Assembly: GCF_001921865.1 (NCBI RefSeq) | Contig: NZ_MSCT01000012.1 | Location: 1-64,000 of the forward strand | From: Pseudomonas chlororaphis | GTDB taxonomy: Bacteria; Pseudomonadota; Gammaproteobacteria; Pseudomonadales; Pseudomonadaceae | Direction of reading: 5' to 3' | DNA length: 64,000 bases | Position numbers and translations under genes: made by a program | Notes under the pieces: generated by a model | The model's database searches: none | The model's input: the letters and a program-made list of their open reading frames with translations, nothing else | What the model was told of the DNA's origin: nothing | Part shown: one piece after another, positions 54,401 to 62,928 of the stretch | Numbering within the stretch: position 1 is the stretch's first letter | Layout of the letters: every line of letters begins with the position of its first letter

Positions 54401-54497
54401 CGCTGCCCGCCACGGCCAGGCCACAGATCAAGGCGCCGCAAGACACGCGCACCAGGCTATGGGCTGCCGGAGCAGCCCCCGTAAAGCTGTATTTCAT
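51414..54497 (-). CDS. pspB: Autotransporter subtilase (PspB/PrtB-like)
   Basis: The 1027-residue protein has a signal peptide (ALICGLAVAGSAQA), an S8 protease domain with Asp85 (KLGIFDQPV), His (GSHGTHVGGIAAG) and Ser (GTSMAAPHVAGAAA), a passenger-associated repeat (GIGTLVLAGNNSYSG, GTVAPGNSIGTLQVAGD), and a C-terminal autotransporter beta-barrel ending in LDWQF. It should insert in the outer membrane and display or release a serine protease. Its start region contains GGA motifs that may bind RsmA/RsmE (see 54495-54513). It is a diverged paralogue of the next gene. Confidence 0.93.
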   Translation of the reverse strand: MKYSFTGAAPAAHSLVRVSCGALICGLAVAGSAQAAPYVENGQPGDPGSWRSAEFNAEWGLGAIHAEQAYAAGYSGKGVKLGIFDQPVYAPHPEFSGSDKVITLVTSGIREYTDPYIPVKAGDAFRYDGSPSVGSDGKLGSHGTHVGGIAAGSRDGGPMHGVAYGAQIISADNGDPGPEDGIILGNDGAVYRAGWDALVNSGARIINNSWGIGITDRFDQGGRDPAFPHFTVQDAQLQFDQIRPLLGTRQGGAYSGAIDAARSGVLTIFAAGNDYNLNNPDAIAGLAYFVPEIAPDWMTVAALQKNPDTASPNPYTLSTFSSRCGYTASFCVSAPGTRIYSAVIGGTNAQDMTVGWGNKSGTSMAAPHVAGAAAVLMERFPYMSGSQIATVLRTTATDMGDPGIDALYGWGMINLQKGIDGPGMFITEADIPQAFRIEGAYGSGQFVADLPGIGAVVDAGKPTQRLCNDVHCGLDVWRNDISGHGGLTKQGIGTLVLAGNNSYSGPTLVNQGRLAINGSLASSVTVNDSGILGGNGRIAALTANRGGTVAPGNSIGTLQVAGDVTLQPGSTYAVELSPTSSDQIVAGGKASIDGANVTLALENSPTLLSAREAQSLLGRQYNILQAAGGIDGRFASIAPNYLFLGGNLDYSASGVQLQVARNATSFSDVGLTPNQRSVAVAAERLGAGNPVYESLLLSADAATAQQALQQLSGEIHPAIGTLLINDSRQLRDAVGDRLRQDGLLDSSAPASADNTVWFKVLGAWGKADGGHDNANYTTSIGGLLAGVDGLIAEDTRLGLFTGYSDSSLSMGDGTHSQASVDSYHLGAYLGHQLEALRLSVGGSYSWHRIDVKRDLQYGEFSDRQKVKRDAQSLQLFTEAAWQVTLPGVALEPFANLAYVHVGSDSFHEKGGATALRGGDDNRDAVLSTLGLRASKRFALSEARQLELAGTLGWQHNLSDTDSEQHLAFAGGGSFNIQSVALDRNAAVVGARAGLLLGRDTRVNLDYTGLLGSRDKSHGVGLTLDWQF

Positions 54498-54513
54498 CCG
54501 TACCGTCCTTAGT
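54495..54513 (-). promoter_or_regulatory. Candidate RsmA/RsmE binding site at the pspB start
   Basis: On the mRNA strand CTAAGGACGG and TACGGATG place two GGA triplets over the ribosome-binding site and start codon. Gac/Rsm control of exoprotease genes is established in this group; here it is inference from the motif. Confidence 0.4.
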
Positions 54514-54650
54514 TGTCGTGCTGAAAGCCGCGCGCCTCGATGCGGTGCGCGTAGTGGTATCGATCGGCCGGCCCGCTTGTGGCGAACCGCGCCGTGCCGA
54601 TAGGTGCAGGCCGGGCGACGCGACCTTGCGTCGCCGCGGCGGTATCAGGC

Positions 54651-57629
54651 TCAGAACTGCCAGTTGAGGCTCAGCCCTGCCCCGTGGTTCTTCTCGCGGC
54701 TGGCCAGCTGGCCGGCGTAATCCAGGCTCAGGCGCAGGTCGCGGCTCAGGGCCAGGCTGGCCCGGGCGCCAACCAGCGCGGTGTTGCGCGCCAGCGACGT
54801 GCTTTCGACGCTGAACGGCGTGCCGCCGGCGGCAAAGGCCAGGTGTTCTTCGGCGCGGGTCGCGCTGAGGTTGTGCTGCCAGCCCAGGGAGCCGGACAGC
54901 TCCAGATCGGTCGCCGCGGACAGCTCCAGGCGCTTCGCGGCCCGCAGGCCCAGGGTGCTGAGCAGCGCTTCGCGGTTGTCGCTGCCGCCCTCGAGCGCGG
55001 CGGCATCGCCCTTCTCGCTGAAACGGTCGCGGTGCAGGTGCACGTAGGCCAGGTTGGCGAAAGGCTCCAGGGCCAGCGCCGGCAGCTCCAGGCGATAGGC
55101 CGCCTCGCCGAAGACCTGGCTGGTGCGCGCATCGACCTTGGCTTTCTGCTTGCCGACGACCTCGGCGTATTGCAGGTCGCGCTTGACGTCGGCGCGATGC
55201 CAGCTCTGCGCCGCGCCCGCGCTCAGGCGCCAGGCGCCCATCTGGTGGCCCAGGTAGGTGCCCAGGTGATAACTGTCCACCGAGGCCTTGGAATGGGTGC
55301 CGCCGCCCATGCTCAGGGAACTGTCGCTGTAGCCGGTGAAGGCGCCCAGGCGCGTGCTGTCGTCGAGGGCGCCGTCGACGCCCAGCAGCAAGCCGCCGAT
55401 GGAGGTGTTGTAGGCCTCGGTGTCGTGCGCGCCGTCGTTCTTGCCCCAGGCGCCCAGGACCTTGAGCCAGGCATTGCCGTCGCCCTCCACGGCCGCCTGC
55501 GTCCGCTCGCCGACTGCGTCGCGCAGTTGCCGGCTGTCGTTGAGCAGCATCGAGTCCAGTGCCGGGTAGACCTCGCCGGACAACTGCTGGAAGCCCTGCT
55601 GTGCCACCGCGGCGTCGGGCGCGCGCAACAGGCTTTCATACACTGGGTTGCCCGCCCCCAGTTGCTCGGCGGCGGCCGCCACGGCGCGCTGGTTCGGGGT
55701 CAGGCCGACGCTGGCGAACGAGGTGGCGTTGCGGCCGATGCTCAACTGCACGGCGTTGGCCGAATAGTCGAGGCTGCCGCCGAGGAACAGGTAATTGGGC
55801 TGCACCGAACCGAAGCGCCCGTCGATGCCGTTGCCTGCCTGGAGGATCGAGTACTGGCGGCCGATCAGGCTTTGGGTCTGCTCGAGGCTGAGCAACTGCG
55901 GGCTGTTCTCCAGGGCCAGGGTGACCCCGGCGCCGTTGAGCGTGGCCTTGCCGCCGGCGACGATGCGGTCGCTGCTGGTGGGCGACAGCTCCACCGCGTA
56001 GGTCGAGCCCGGCTGCAAGGTCACATCCCCCGCCACCTGCAAGGTGCCGATGGAGTTGCCCGGGGCCACGGTAGCGCCGCGGTTGGCCAGCAGCGCGCCG
56101 ACCTGCCCGGAACCGCCGAGAGTGCCGCCGGCATTGACCGTGACGCCGGACGCCAGCGAACCGTTGACCGTCAGCAGGCCGCCGTTGACCGTGGTCGCCC
56201 CGCGATAGCTGTTGTTGCCGCTGAGCACCAGCTGGCCGGCGCCGGACTTGACCAGGCTACCTTGATAGACCCGCTGCGCCGCGGCCGCATCGCGGGCCAT
56301 GCCGACCGCGTAGTCGGTCTGGTCCTGCTGGCTGGCGCCGGCGCCCAGGCCGTTTTCCCAGCCGCGGTCCTTCAGCGTCTGTTGCCAGGCCGTGTGCTCG
56401 GCGGCGTCCTCGCCCTGGCGTTGCAGCAGCGCCTTGTCGGAAATGTCATTGCTCCAGACGTCGCGCTGCCCGCTGCCGAGGTTGGCGTCGAAGGTTCCCA
56501 ATAACTGCCCCGGACCGTTCAGCGCCCGCTGCAGGTTGGGCACGCCCCAGCCGACCAGGCCAGTCGGCGCGTCGGTGATCGAGCCGTCCAGCTGGGTCGC
56601 CGTGGTCAGCAGCACCTCCAGGGCCTGCTGGTTGCTCATGTAGGGGTAACGCTCCATCACCAGGGCCAGGGCGCCGGTGGCATGGGGCGCGGCCATCGAG
56701 GTGCCGGACTTGGTGGCGTAGCCGCCGCCGGGCACGGTGCTGGAAATCAGCCGCCCCGGCGCGGCCACGCACCAGTACTTGGCAGCGCCGCACTGGTTGT
56801 AGCGCTGCTGGTTGTTGGCATCCAGGCCGGACACCGCCAGCCAGTGGCCTTCCAGGTCCGGCTGGAAGTACGGCAACGCGGCGCGCACGCTGGCGTTGGC
56901 GTAGCCGCTGTTGCCGGCGCTGAACACATTGATCACGCCCTGGCGCGAGATATCGGCGGCCGCGTCCAGCCAGGTGCCCTGCCCGTAATGCTGGGCATAG
57001 GCGGCGTGCAGGTCGCCCAGGGTCTGGTAGCTGACGCCGGGCGGCTGGCTGCCCCAACTGTTGTTGATGGCGCGCACCCCGGCATCGGCCAGGGCGCCGT
57101 ACACCGCCTTGAAGTAACGCGGGTCCGGGGTCGGGCCGAACAGGAAGCTGTCGTTGTTGTTGGTGTTGCCGACGTAGACCTGGGCATTGAACGCCACGCC
57201 GTGCATGCCGACGCCGTCGCGGGCCGCACCCATGGTGCCGGTGACGTGGGTGCCGTGGCTGTCGTTATTGCCGTTGAGCACCCCGGAGACGCTGAACAGC
57301 GTGCCGTCGACATAGCTACCGCTGGCCGTGACCGGGTGGAAGCGCCCGGGCGAGGCCTCGGGGTGGCTGGCGTCGAAACCGGAGTCCAGGGCACCGATCT
57401 TCACCCCGCTGCCGGTGATCCCGGCGGCGTAGGCGGCACTCGCGCCCATGCGTTCCAGGCCCCAGTCCTGGTTGTATTCGGCCGACCGCCAGCTGGCCGG
57501 CACGCCCGGCTGGCCGCTTTCCTGGTACTGCGCCTGCGCCGCGCCGGGCAACGCCCCGGCCAACACAATGGCGCGCGCGAGCAACGAACGGCGACTCAGC
57601 GCCTTGGGCTGATAAAAGCATCTATCCAT
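54651..57629 (-). CDS. pspA: Autotransporter subtilase (PspA/PrtA-like)
   Basis: The 992-residue protein has an unusual leader with SRRSLLARAIVLAGALPGAA, which resembles a twin-arginine signal, then an S8 domain with Asp82 (IGALDSGFD), His (DSHGTHVTGT) and Ser (GTSMAAPHATGALA), a passenger repeat region and a C-terminal beta-barrel ending LNWQF. The passenger repeat and the segment before the barrel are nearly identical to those of PspB, whereas the protease domains are clearly diverged. It lies in the usual place between aprF and its paralogue. Confidence 0.92.
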   Translation of the reverse strand: MDRCFYQPKALSRRSLLARAIVLAGALPGAAQAQYQESGQPGVPASWRSAEYNQDWGLERMGASAAYAAGITGSGVKIGALDSGFDASHPEASPGRFHPVTASGSYVDGTLFSVSGVLNGNNDSHGTHVTGTMGAARDGVGMHGVAFNAQVYVGNTNNNDSFLFGPTPDPRYFKAVYGALADAGVRAINNSWGSQPPGVSYQTLGDLHAAYAQHYGQGTWLDAAADISRQGVINVFSAGNSGYANASVRAALPYFQPDLEGHWLAVSGLDANNQQRYNQCGAAKYWCVAAPGRLISSTVPGGGYATKSGTSMAAPHATGALALVMERYPYMSNQQALEVLLTTATQLDGSITDAPTGLVGWGVPNLQRALNGPGQLLGTFDANLGSGQRDVWSNDISDKALLQRQGEDAAEHTAWQQTLKDRGWENGLGAGASQQDQTDYAVGMARDAAAAQRVYQGSLVKSGAGQLVLSGNNSYRGATTVNGGLLTVNGSLASGVTVNAGGTLGGSGQVGALLANRGATVAPGNSIGTLQVAGDVTLQPGSTYAVELSPTSSDRIVAGGKATLNGAGVTLALENSPQLLSLEQTQSLIGRQYSILQAGNGIDGRFGSVQPNYLFLGGSLDYSANAVQLSIGRNATSFASVGLTPNQRAVAAAAEQLGAGNPVYESLLRAPDAAVAQQGFQQLSGEVYPALDSMLLNDSRQLRDAVGERTQAAVEGDGNAWLKVLGAWGKNDGAHDTEAYNTSIGGLLLGVDGALDDSTRLGAFTGYSDSSLSMGGGTHSKASVDSYHLGTYLGHQMGAWRLSAGAAQSWHRADVKRDLQYAEVVGKQKAKVDARTSQVFGEAAYRLELPALALEPFANLAYVHLHRDRFSEKGDAAALEGGSDNREALLSTLGLRAAKRLELSAATDLELSGSLGWQHNLSATRAEEHLAFAAGGTPFSVESTSLARNTALVGARASLALSRDLRLSLDYAGQLASREKNHGAGLSLNWQF

Positions 57630-57703
57630 GTGATGACTTCTCGTTTTTTGTTTTTGTCGAAAATGTCAGGACGGGCCGTCCGCGGCCGCCTTGGTCGTTC
57701 AGT

Positions 57704-59050
57704 TCATGAGCCGGGCCTGAAGGCTTCGTCGACTCTCGCCAGGTCGTCTTCGCGCAGGGTGCCTGCGTAGTAGTGCAACTTGGTCCAGGCCATCAGGTAG
57801 TCGTAGCGGGCCTGTGCCAGGTCGCGGCGGGTGGTGTACAGCTGCTGCTCGGCGTTCAGCGCGTCGAGGTTGACCCGTTCGCCGCCGAGGATGCTTTGCT
57901 TGGTGGAGATCACCAGCGCCTCGGCCGAGGTCAGCGCCTTTTGATAGGCGCGCAGCTTGCTGACCCCGGACAGGCAGGCGCTGAACTGGCGCCGCAGCTC
58001 GATCAGGGTGGTGCGGGTCTGCGAGTCCAGCTCGTATTCGGCTTGTTCCATGGTCCGGCTGGCCTGGCGGGTGGCCGCCGAAACCCCGCCGCCGGCGTAC
58101 AGCGGCACGCTGACTTCGATGCCGATGGTGTTGGTGTCGTAGCGCTGGTTGTAGGTGTTGCCGCTTTCCGACTCGACCTTGCGCGAGGTGGCATAGGCAC
58201 TGAGCCGCGGCAGGTGGCCGGCGCGGTTGCGCTCGACTTCGTAACGCGCCACTTCCACGGCCTGGCGCTGCGAGGCCAGGTTCGGGTTGTTGCTGATCGC
58301 CAGTTCATGCCAGGCGTCGTAGTTGGCCGGCGCCAGGGTGAACAGCTCGAAGTGCTGGCTCAGGGGCTCGAGGTCGCGGATGTCCACGCTGCGTTCGCCG
58401 ATCAAGGCGCCCAGCTCGCGCAATGCCGCGTCCTGCTCGTCGCGGGCCTCGATCTCTTCGGCGGTGGCCAGCTCGTAGCGCGACTCGGCTTCGAGAATGT
58501 CGGTGCGGGTGCCCTCGCCCTGGCGGAACATGTGCTCGTTCTGCTGGAACTGCTGCTCGAAGGCTTTCTTCTTGGCCTGGGCGATGTCGATCTGGTCCTG
58601 GGCGAACAGCGCCTGGGTGTAGTAGCTCAGCACCCGCACCAGCAGTTCCTGGCTCTTGCCGCGAAAGTTCTCGTCGGCGAACAGCGCCTGGGCCACGCCC
58701 TTGCGGTAGGAGGCATAGGCCTCGTAGTCGATCAGCGGCTGTTGCAGGGTGAAGGTCGAACCGTAGCTGTCGTAGTCGCGGTTTTCGCGCTGGGTGCCGG
58801 TGCGGGTATCAAGGTAGGTGACCTTGGATTTGTTATGGCCCTTGTTGTAGCTGTAGCCGAGCTTGGGCAGCAGGCCGGCGCGGCCGATGATGCGGTTCTC
58901 GAGGCCGGCGTCGCGCTCCTTGATCGCGCCGAGAAACACCGGGTCGTTGCGCAATGCCTGTTCGTAGACCTGGAACGGTCCCATGGCCGCCTGGGCGCTG
59001 GCGCACGCCAGCAAGGCGAGCGTGGCTCCGAAGATGGAAAACTGACTCAT
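57704..59050 (-). CDS. aprF: Type I secretion outer-membrane protein AprF (TolC family)
   Basis: The 448-residue precursor has a signal peptide (FGATLALLACASAQAA) and the TolC-type repeated helical hairpins, for example YEQALRNDPVFLGAIKERDA and GGERVNLDALNAEQQLYTT. It forms the outer-membrane channel of the AprDEF exporter. The start at 59050 is used because AAGGA lies at good distance; the ATG at 59062 has none. It is 14 bp after aprE. Confidence 0.93.
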   Translation of the reverse strand: MSQFSIFGATLALLACASAQAAMGPFQVYEQALRNDPVFLGAIKERDAGLENRIIGRAGLLPKLGYSYNKGHNKSKVTYLDTRTGTQRENRDYDSYGSTFTLQQPLIDYEAYASYRKGVAQALFADENFRGKSQELLVRVLSYYTQALFAQDQIDIAQAKKKAFEQQFQQNEHMFRQGEGTRTDILEAESRYELATAEEIEARDEQDAALRELGALIGERSVDIRDLEPLSQHFELFTLAPANYDAWHELAISNNPNLASQRQAVEVARYEVERNRAGHLPRLSAYATSRKVESESGNTYNQRYDTNTIGIEVSVPLYAGGGVSAATRQASRTMEQAEYELDSQTRTTLIELRRQFSACLSGVSKLRAYQKALTSAEALVISTKQSILGGERVNLDALNAEQQLYTTRRDLAQARYDYLMAWTKLHYYAGTLREDDLARVDEAFRPGS

Positions 59051-59064
59051 GCGACGGAACATCC

Positions 59065-60399
59065 TTATTCTTCGGTCAATGCGGAACCCGCCCGGTCGAG
59101 CAGGGGTTTGAACAGATAGTTGAGCAGCGAGCGCTCGCCGGTGCGGACGAACATTTCCGCCGGCATGCCGGGCTTGATCACCAGGCCGTTGAGCTTTTCC
59201 ATGGCCTGGTCGCTGACGCTGCTGCGCAGCACGTAGTACGGCACGCCGGTCTTTTCATCGACCATCTGGTCGGCGGAAATCAGGCTGACTTCGCCGGCCA
59301 CCCGCGGCGTGCGGCTCTGGTTGAAGGCGGTGAAAAGGATGTCCACCGGCAGGTGGCTGCCGACCTTGTCGATCAGGTTCACCGGCAGGTGGCCCTCGAC
59401 TTCCAGGCGGGTGCCCTGGGGCACGATCTCCAGCAGGTTCTCCCCCGGACGAACCACGGCGCCCTCGGTATGCACCCCGAGGTTGACCGCGATGCCGTCG
59501 GCGGGTGCGAGGATCTCGCTGTGCTGCAGGTCGAAACCGGCCGAGGTCAGCTGTTGTTCCAGGGTCAGGCTTTTCAGCTGGGCCTCGGCCAACTGGCTGC
59601 GCACTTCCTTCTGGTACTCCTCGCCGTGCTGCTGCAACTTGAGCTTCGACTCGAGGATGCCCTGCTCCACCCGCCCGCTTTCACCGGTGTTCTGCGCCTG
59701 CTCCTGCTGCACCTGGGACAGCTGGCGCTGGTATTCCATCAGCCGGTTGCGCGGAATGTAGCCGTTGTCCGCCAGGGGTTGCAGATTGGCCAGTTGCTGG
59801 CGCAGCGACTCGGCCTGGTTGTTCAGGTCGGTGCGCGCGCGGCGCATCCCGGCCAGTTGCGCCGTGGCGCCGTCGATGCTGGCGCGGATCCCGGCCTGCT
59901 CGCGGGCGAAGGCTTCGCGGCGGCTGCTGAACAGCTGCCGCTGGCCTTCCAGCACCAGGGCCAGGCGCGGATCGGGATCGGCGCTCAAGGCCGCGGGAAA
60001 CGTCACCTGCTTGAGGTTGTCGCGCTCGCTCTGCCAGCGCGCGAGGCTGGCCCAGGCCATGCGGTACTGGGCCTGCAACGATTGCACATCGGCCTCGACC
60101 TGGGTCTGGTCGAGGCGGAACAACGGTTGCCCCTGCTTCACCGCCTCGCCTTCGCGCACCAGGATCCGGCTGACCACCCCGCCGCTCATCGACTGCACGG
60201 CCTTGCGCTTGCCCGAGACCACCACCGTGCCCTGCACGGGAATGCCCTGGTCCAGCGGCGCCAGGGCCGCCCAGGCAAAGAAACTGCCGGCGCCGGCCAG
60301 CGCCAGCACCCAGCCCATGCGCGCGAAAAACCGCGCGTCGCGCTCGGGACGCTCCGGCGCATAACCTTGTTCGATCATCATTTCGCTGTCCTTGCTCAT
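59065..60399 (-). CDS. aprE: Type I secretion membrane-fusion protein AprE
   Basis: The 444-residue HlyD-family adaptor has a cytoplasmic N-terminus, one membrane helix (MGWVLALAGAGSFFAWAALA), long coiled-coil hairpins (QQEQAQNTGESGRVEQ) and a C-terminal beta domain with the typical VIKPGMPAEMFVRTG. It bridges the AprD ABC protein and AprF. It overlaps aprD by ATGA, so the exporter subunits are translated together. Confidence 0.94.
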   Translation of the reverse strand: MSKDSEMMIEQGYAPERPERDARFFARMGWVLALAGAGSFFAWAALAPLDQGIPVQGTVVVSGKRKAVQSMSGGVVSRILVREGEAVKQGQPLFRLDQTQVEADVQSLQAQYRMAWASLARWQSERDNLKQVTFPAALSADPDPRLALVLEGQRQLFSSRREAFAREQAGIRASIDGATAQLAGMRRARTDLNNQAESLRQQLANLQPLADNGYIPRNRLMEYQRQLSQVQQEQAQNTGESGRVEQGILESKLKLQQHGEEYQKEVRSQLAEAQLKSLTLEQQLTSAGFDLQHSEILAPADGIAVNLGVHTEGAVVRPGENLLEIVPQGTRLEVEGHLPVNLIDKVGSHLPVDILFTAFNQSRTPRVAGEVSLISADQMVDEKTGVPYYVLRSSVSDQAMEKLNGLVIKPGMPAEMFVRTGERSLLNYLFKPLLDRAGSALTEE

Positions 60400-62192
60400 G
60401 CGCCTGGATTCCGTGTCGGGGCCTGGTACTGGCGGCTCATGCTCAAGCCGGCTGGGGCCTTGTCCCGCGGCTGCTGTTCCTGGGCTTGCGCCTGGGGCTG
60501 GGCTTGGGCTTGAGCCTGGCCCGACAGTGCCTTGAGCACTTCCTGGCTCGGCCCGAAGGCTTGCAGGCGCCCTTCGTTCAACACCAGCAGCTTGTCGGCC
60601 TGGGCCAGCGCGGACGAACGATGGGTCACCAGCACCACGCTGGTGCCCTGGGCCTTCATCTGCGCGATGGCCGAGGCCAGGGCGCTTTCGCCCACGGTAT
60701 CGAGGTTGGAATTGGGTTCGTCGAGCACCACCAGGCTGGGCTGGCCGTACAGCGCCCGCGCCAGGGCCACCCGTTGTTTCTGGCCGCCGGACAAGCCGCT
60801 GCCGTCGTCGCCCAGCTGGGTGTCGTAGCCCTGGGGCAGGCGCAGGATCAGTTCGTGCACCCCGGCCTGTTGCGCGGCCTGCACGACTTTTTGCGGGTCG
60901 GCGTCCTGAAATCGCGCAATGTTTTCAGCAATGCTCCCGGAAAACAGCTCGATGTCCTGGGGCAGGTAACCGATGTAAGGGCCCAGTTCGTTGCGGTTCC
61001 AGCGATGGATATCGGCGCCGTCCAGGCGTACCGTGCCGGCCAGGGTCGGCCACACGCCCACCAGCACCCGAGCCAGGGTCGACTTGCCGGAGCCGGAAGC
61101 GCCCAGCACGCCCAGCACCTCCCCCGCGCCCAGGTTGAAGCTGACCTGTTGCAAGGTCGCCAGGCGCTTGCCCGGCGGCCCGGCGCTGACCTGCTCGAAG
61201 CCCACCTGGCCCTTGGGCGCCGGCAGCGACATCGCCGTGTCGCTCGGCGGGAAGGCCTGCAACAGCGAATCCAGGCGTTGGTAGGCCAGCTTGGCCGAGC
61301 TCCACTGCTTCCAGACCGCGATCAATTGGTCGATCGGGCTCAGCACCCGGCCCATCAGGATCGACCCGGCGATCATCATGCCGGCGGTCATGTCGCCCTT
61401 GATCACCAGCAACGCCCCCAGGCCCAGCACCAGCGATTGCAGGCACAGGCGCAGGGTCTTGCTCAACGAGCTGATGACCGCGCCGGTGTCGCTGGCCTGG
61501 TTCTGCAGGCCGAGAAACCGCGAGTGCACCTCGAACCAGCGCTTGCGCAGCGCGCCGAGCATGCCCATGGCCTGGATGGTTTCGGCATTGTGCAGGTGGC
61601 TGGTGGCCAGTTGCGTGGACTTCTGCGAGTAGCCGCTGGCTTCGCCCAGGGGCTTCTTGGTCATGGCTTCGTTGAGGAACGCCAGGGCGATCAGCAACAC
61701 CGCGCCCACCGTGGCGAACACCCCTAGCCAGGTATTGAACAGAAAGATCACGAACAGGTAGATGGGAAACCACGGCGCGTCGAAGAAGGCGAACAGCGCA
61801 GGCCCGGTGACGAACTGGCGGATGTGGGTCAGGTCGCCCAGGGATTGCCCGGCATGCCCTTCGCCGCGCAGCAGGTTGCGCTCGAACGCCGCCTGGTAGA
61901 CCCGCAGGTTGAAACGGCGCTCCAACTGGCTGCCGATGCGGATGACGATGAAGCTGCGCACCACCTCCAGCAGGCCGATGAAGGCAAAGAACCCGACCAC
62001 CATCAGCGACAGCATCGCCAGGGTGGTTTCGTTCTGTGAGGAAAGGACCCGGTCGTAGACCTGGAGCATGTAGATCGAGGGGACCAGCATCAGCACGTTG
62101 ATCAGGGCGGTGAAACACCCGACGCTGATCAGAATGCCTTTGTAATCGCCCAATGCCTTGAACAGCGGTGCAGTGGTCTTCGCCATCTTCAT
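60396..62192 (-). CDS. aprD: Type I secretion ABC transporter AprD
   Basis: The 598-residue protein has a six-helix membrane domain (from ISVGCFTALINVLMLVPSIY) and a nucleotide-binding domain: Walker A LGASGSGKSTLARVL, signature GLSGGQKQRVALAR, Walker B LVVLDEPNSNLD and switch His LVTHRSSAL. It lacks the C39 peptidase domain, as expected for RTX exporters. The C-terminal ~35 residues are Gln/Ala-rich (SGQAQAQAQPQAQAQEQQ), a probable disordered tail. The start at 62192 has AGGAAAG upstream. It exports the protease and both lipases. Confidence 0.94.
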   Translation of the reverse strand: MKMAKTTAPLFKALGDYKGILISVGCFTALINVLMLVPSIYMLQVYDRVLSSQNETTLAMLSLMVVGFFAFIGLLEVVRSFIVIRIGSQLERRFNLRVYQAAFERNLLRGEGHAGQSLGDLTHIRQFVTGPALFAFFDAPWFPIYLFVIFLFNTWLGVFATVGAVLLIALAFLNEAMTKKPLGEASGYSQKSTQLATSHLHNAETIQAMGMLGALRKRWFEVHSRFLGLQNQASDTGAVISSLSKTLRLCLQSLVLGLGALLVIKGDMTAGMMIAGSILMGRVLSPIDQLIAVWKQWSSAKLAYQRLDSLLQAFPPSDTAMSLPAPKGQVGFEQVSAGPPGKRLATLQQVSFNLGAGEVLGVLGASGSGKSTLARVLVGVWPTLAGTVRLDGADIHRWNRNELGPYIGYLPQDIELFSGSIAENIARFQDADPQKVVQAAQQAGVHELILRLPQGYDTQLGDDGSGLSGGQKQRVALARALYGQPSLVVLDEPNSNLDTVGESALASAIAQMKAQGTSVVLVTHRSSALAQADKLLVLNEGRLQAFGPSQEVLKALSGQAQAQAQPQAQAQEQQPRDKAPAGLSMSRQYQAPTRNPGA

Positions 62193-62431
62193 TGGTCTTT
62201 CCTGAGCTGAATATCCCGTGCCAGGGGCGCAGGACAAATAAACCGCCCGTAATTGAGTCGGGACATTATTGGATTATTGAGGCGTGCAGGCGAAAGAACT
62301 CTACCGCCAGACGATAAGGAGTTCTAGTTATTTAGTTATTGTAAAGAAACGTAAAGGCATAACGTATATGGCACTTGCCTTATACGTTTATCCATACAGA
62401 TACATTCAAAGATGCATACAGCGGCGATTAA
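62193..62431. other. AT-rich gap between aprI and aprD with hairpin
   Basis: This 239-bp stretch is far AT-richer than the genes around it. It contains a near-perfect 28-base palindrome at 62361-62388 (outer arms AACGTATA/TATACGTT, inner arms GGCA/TGCC, one T-T mismatch) 43 bases after the aprI stop. It could be a terminator/attenuator or an operator for an internal aprD promoter. Confidence 0.6.
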
Positions 62432-62815
62432 TCAGGGTTTGCGCTGCAATATAATCGTCGTACCCGATTTCAAAGTGCCTTGATATAAACCTTCTTTCTG
62501 ACGACTTAGAAAGATGATCTTCGAGCCCTCTTTGCCCGTCACGGCAATACCGTCCGGTTCAGGGAACCAACCGACGGCCGCATCCCCCAGCCAGCCCGAA
62601 AGGCATTCGGCGCCAGCGCCCAGGGTGCCGTTCTGCTCCAGGTCCAGGACGCACTGGCTGGCCGGTTGCGCCGGCTGCGACAGTTGCCAGTGCCCGGCCA
62701 GTTCCGCGGGGTCCGCCAATCTCAGGCTGCTTGCCATGCTTGTTTCTCCATAAAACATCATCAACGTCGCGATCAGGTACGCGCCGGCCTTAGCGATCAA
62801 GGCAGTTCGAATCAT
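62432..62815 (-). CDS. aprI: Periplasmic alkaline protease inhibitor AprI
   Basis: The 127-residue precursor has a signal peptide and the Inh-type lipocalin-like fold (LADPAELAGHWQLSQ) with the family's single disulfide pair (QCVLDLEQNG ... AECLSGWLG). Inh proteins block serralysin by pushing the N-terminal residues into the active-site cleft, protecting the periplasm. It lies directly downstream of the protease gene (113 bp) and before the exporter genes, the conserved order. Confidence 0.92.
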   Translation of the reverse strand: MIRTALIAKAGAYLIATLMMFYGETSMASSLRLADPAELAGHWQLSQPAQPASQCVLDLEQNGTLGAGAECLSGWLGDAAVGWFPEPDGIAVTGKEGSKIIFLSRQKEGLYQGTLKSGTTIILQRKP

Positions 62816-62928
62816 AGGGGGTCGCTCCGGGCCGCAGTCTCAGGCCATTCGCCAGTCCATGCAAGGTCGGAGGGCGCCGCCTGGCGCCGCCCTCCTGCCT
62901 TTTACGCATGCCTAGCTTACAGGCTTGT

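Noticed and set aside
51447..54512. 1021-codon plus-strand open frame antisense to pspB
   Set aside because: It is a high-GC shadow of the autotransporter gene; its translation is Val/Ala/Arg/Gln-biased with no domain and no ribosome-binding site.
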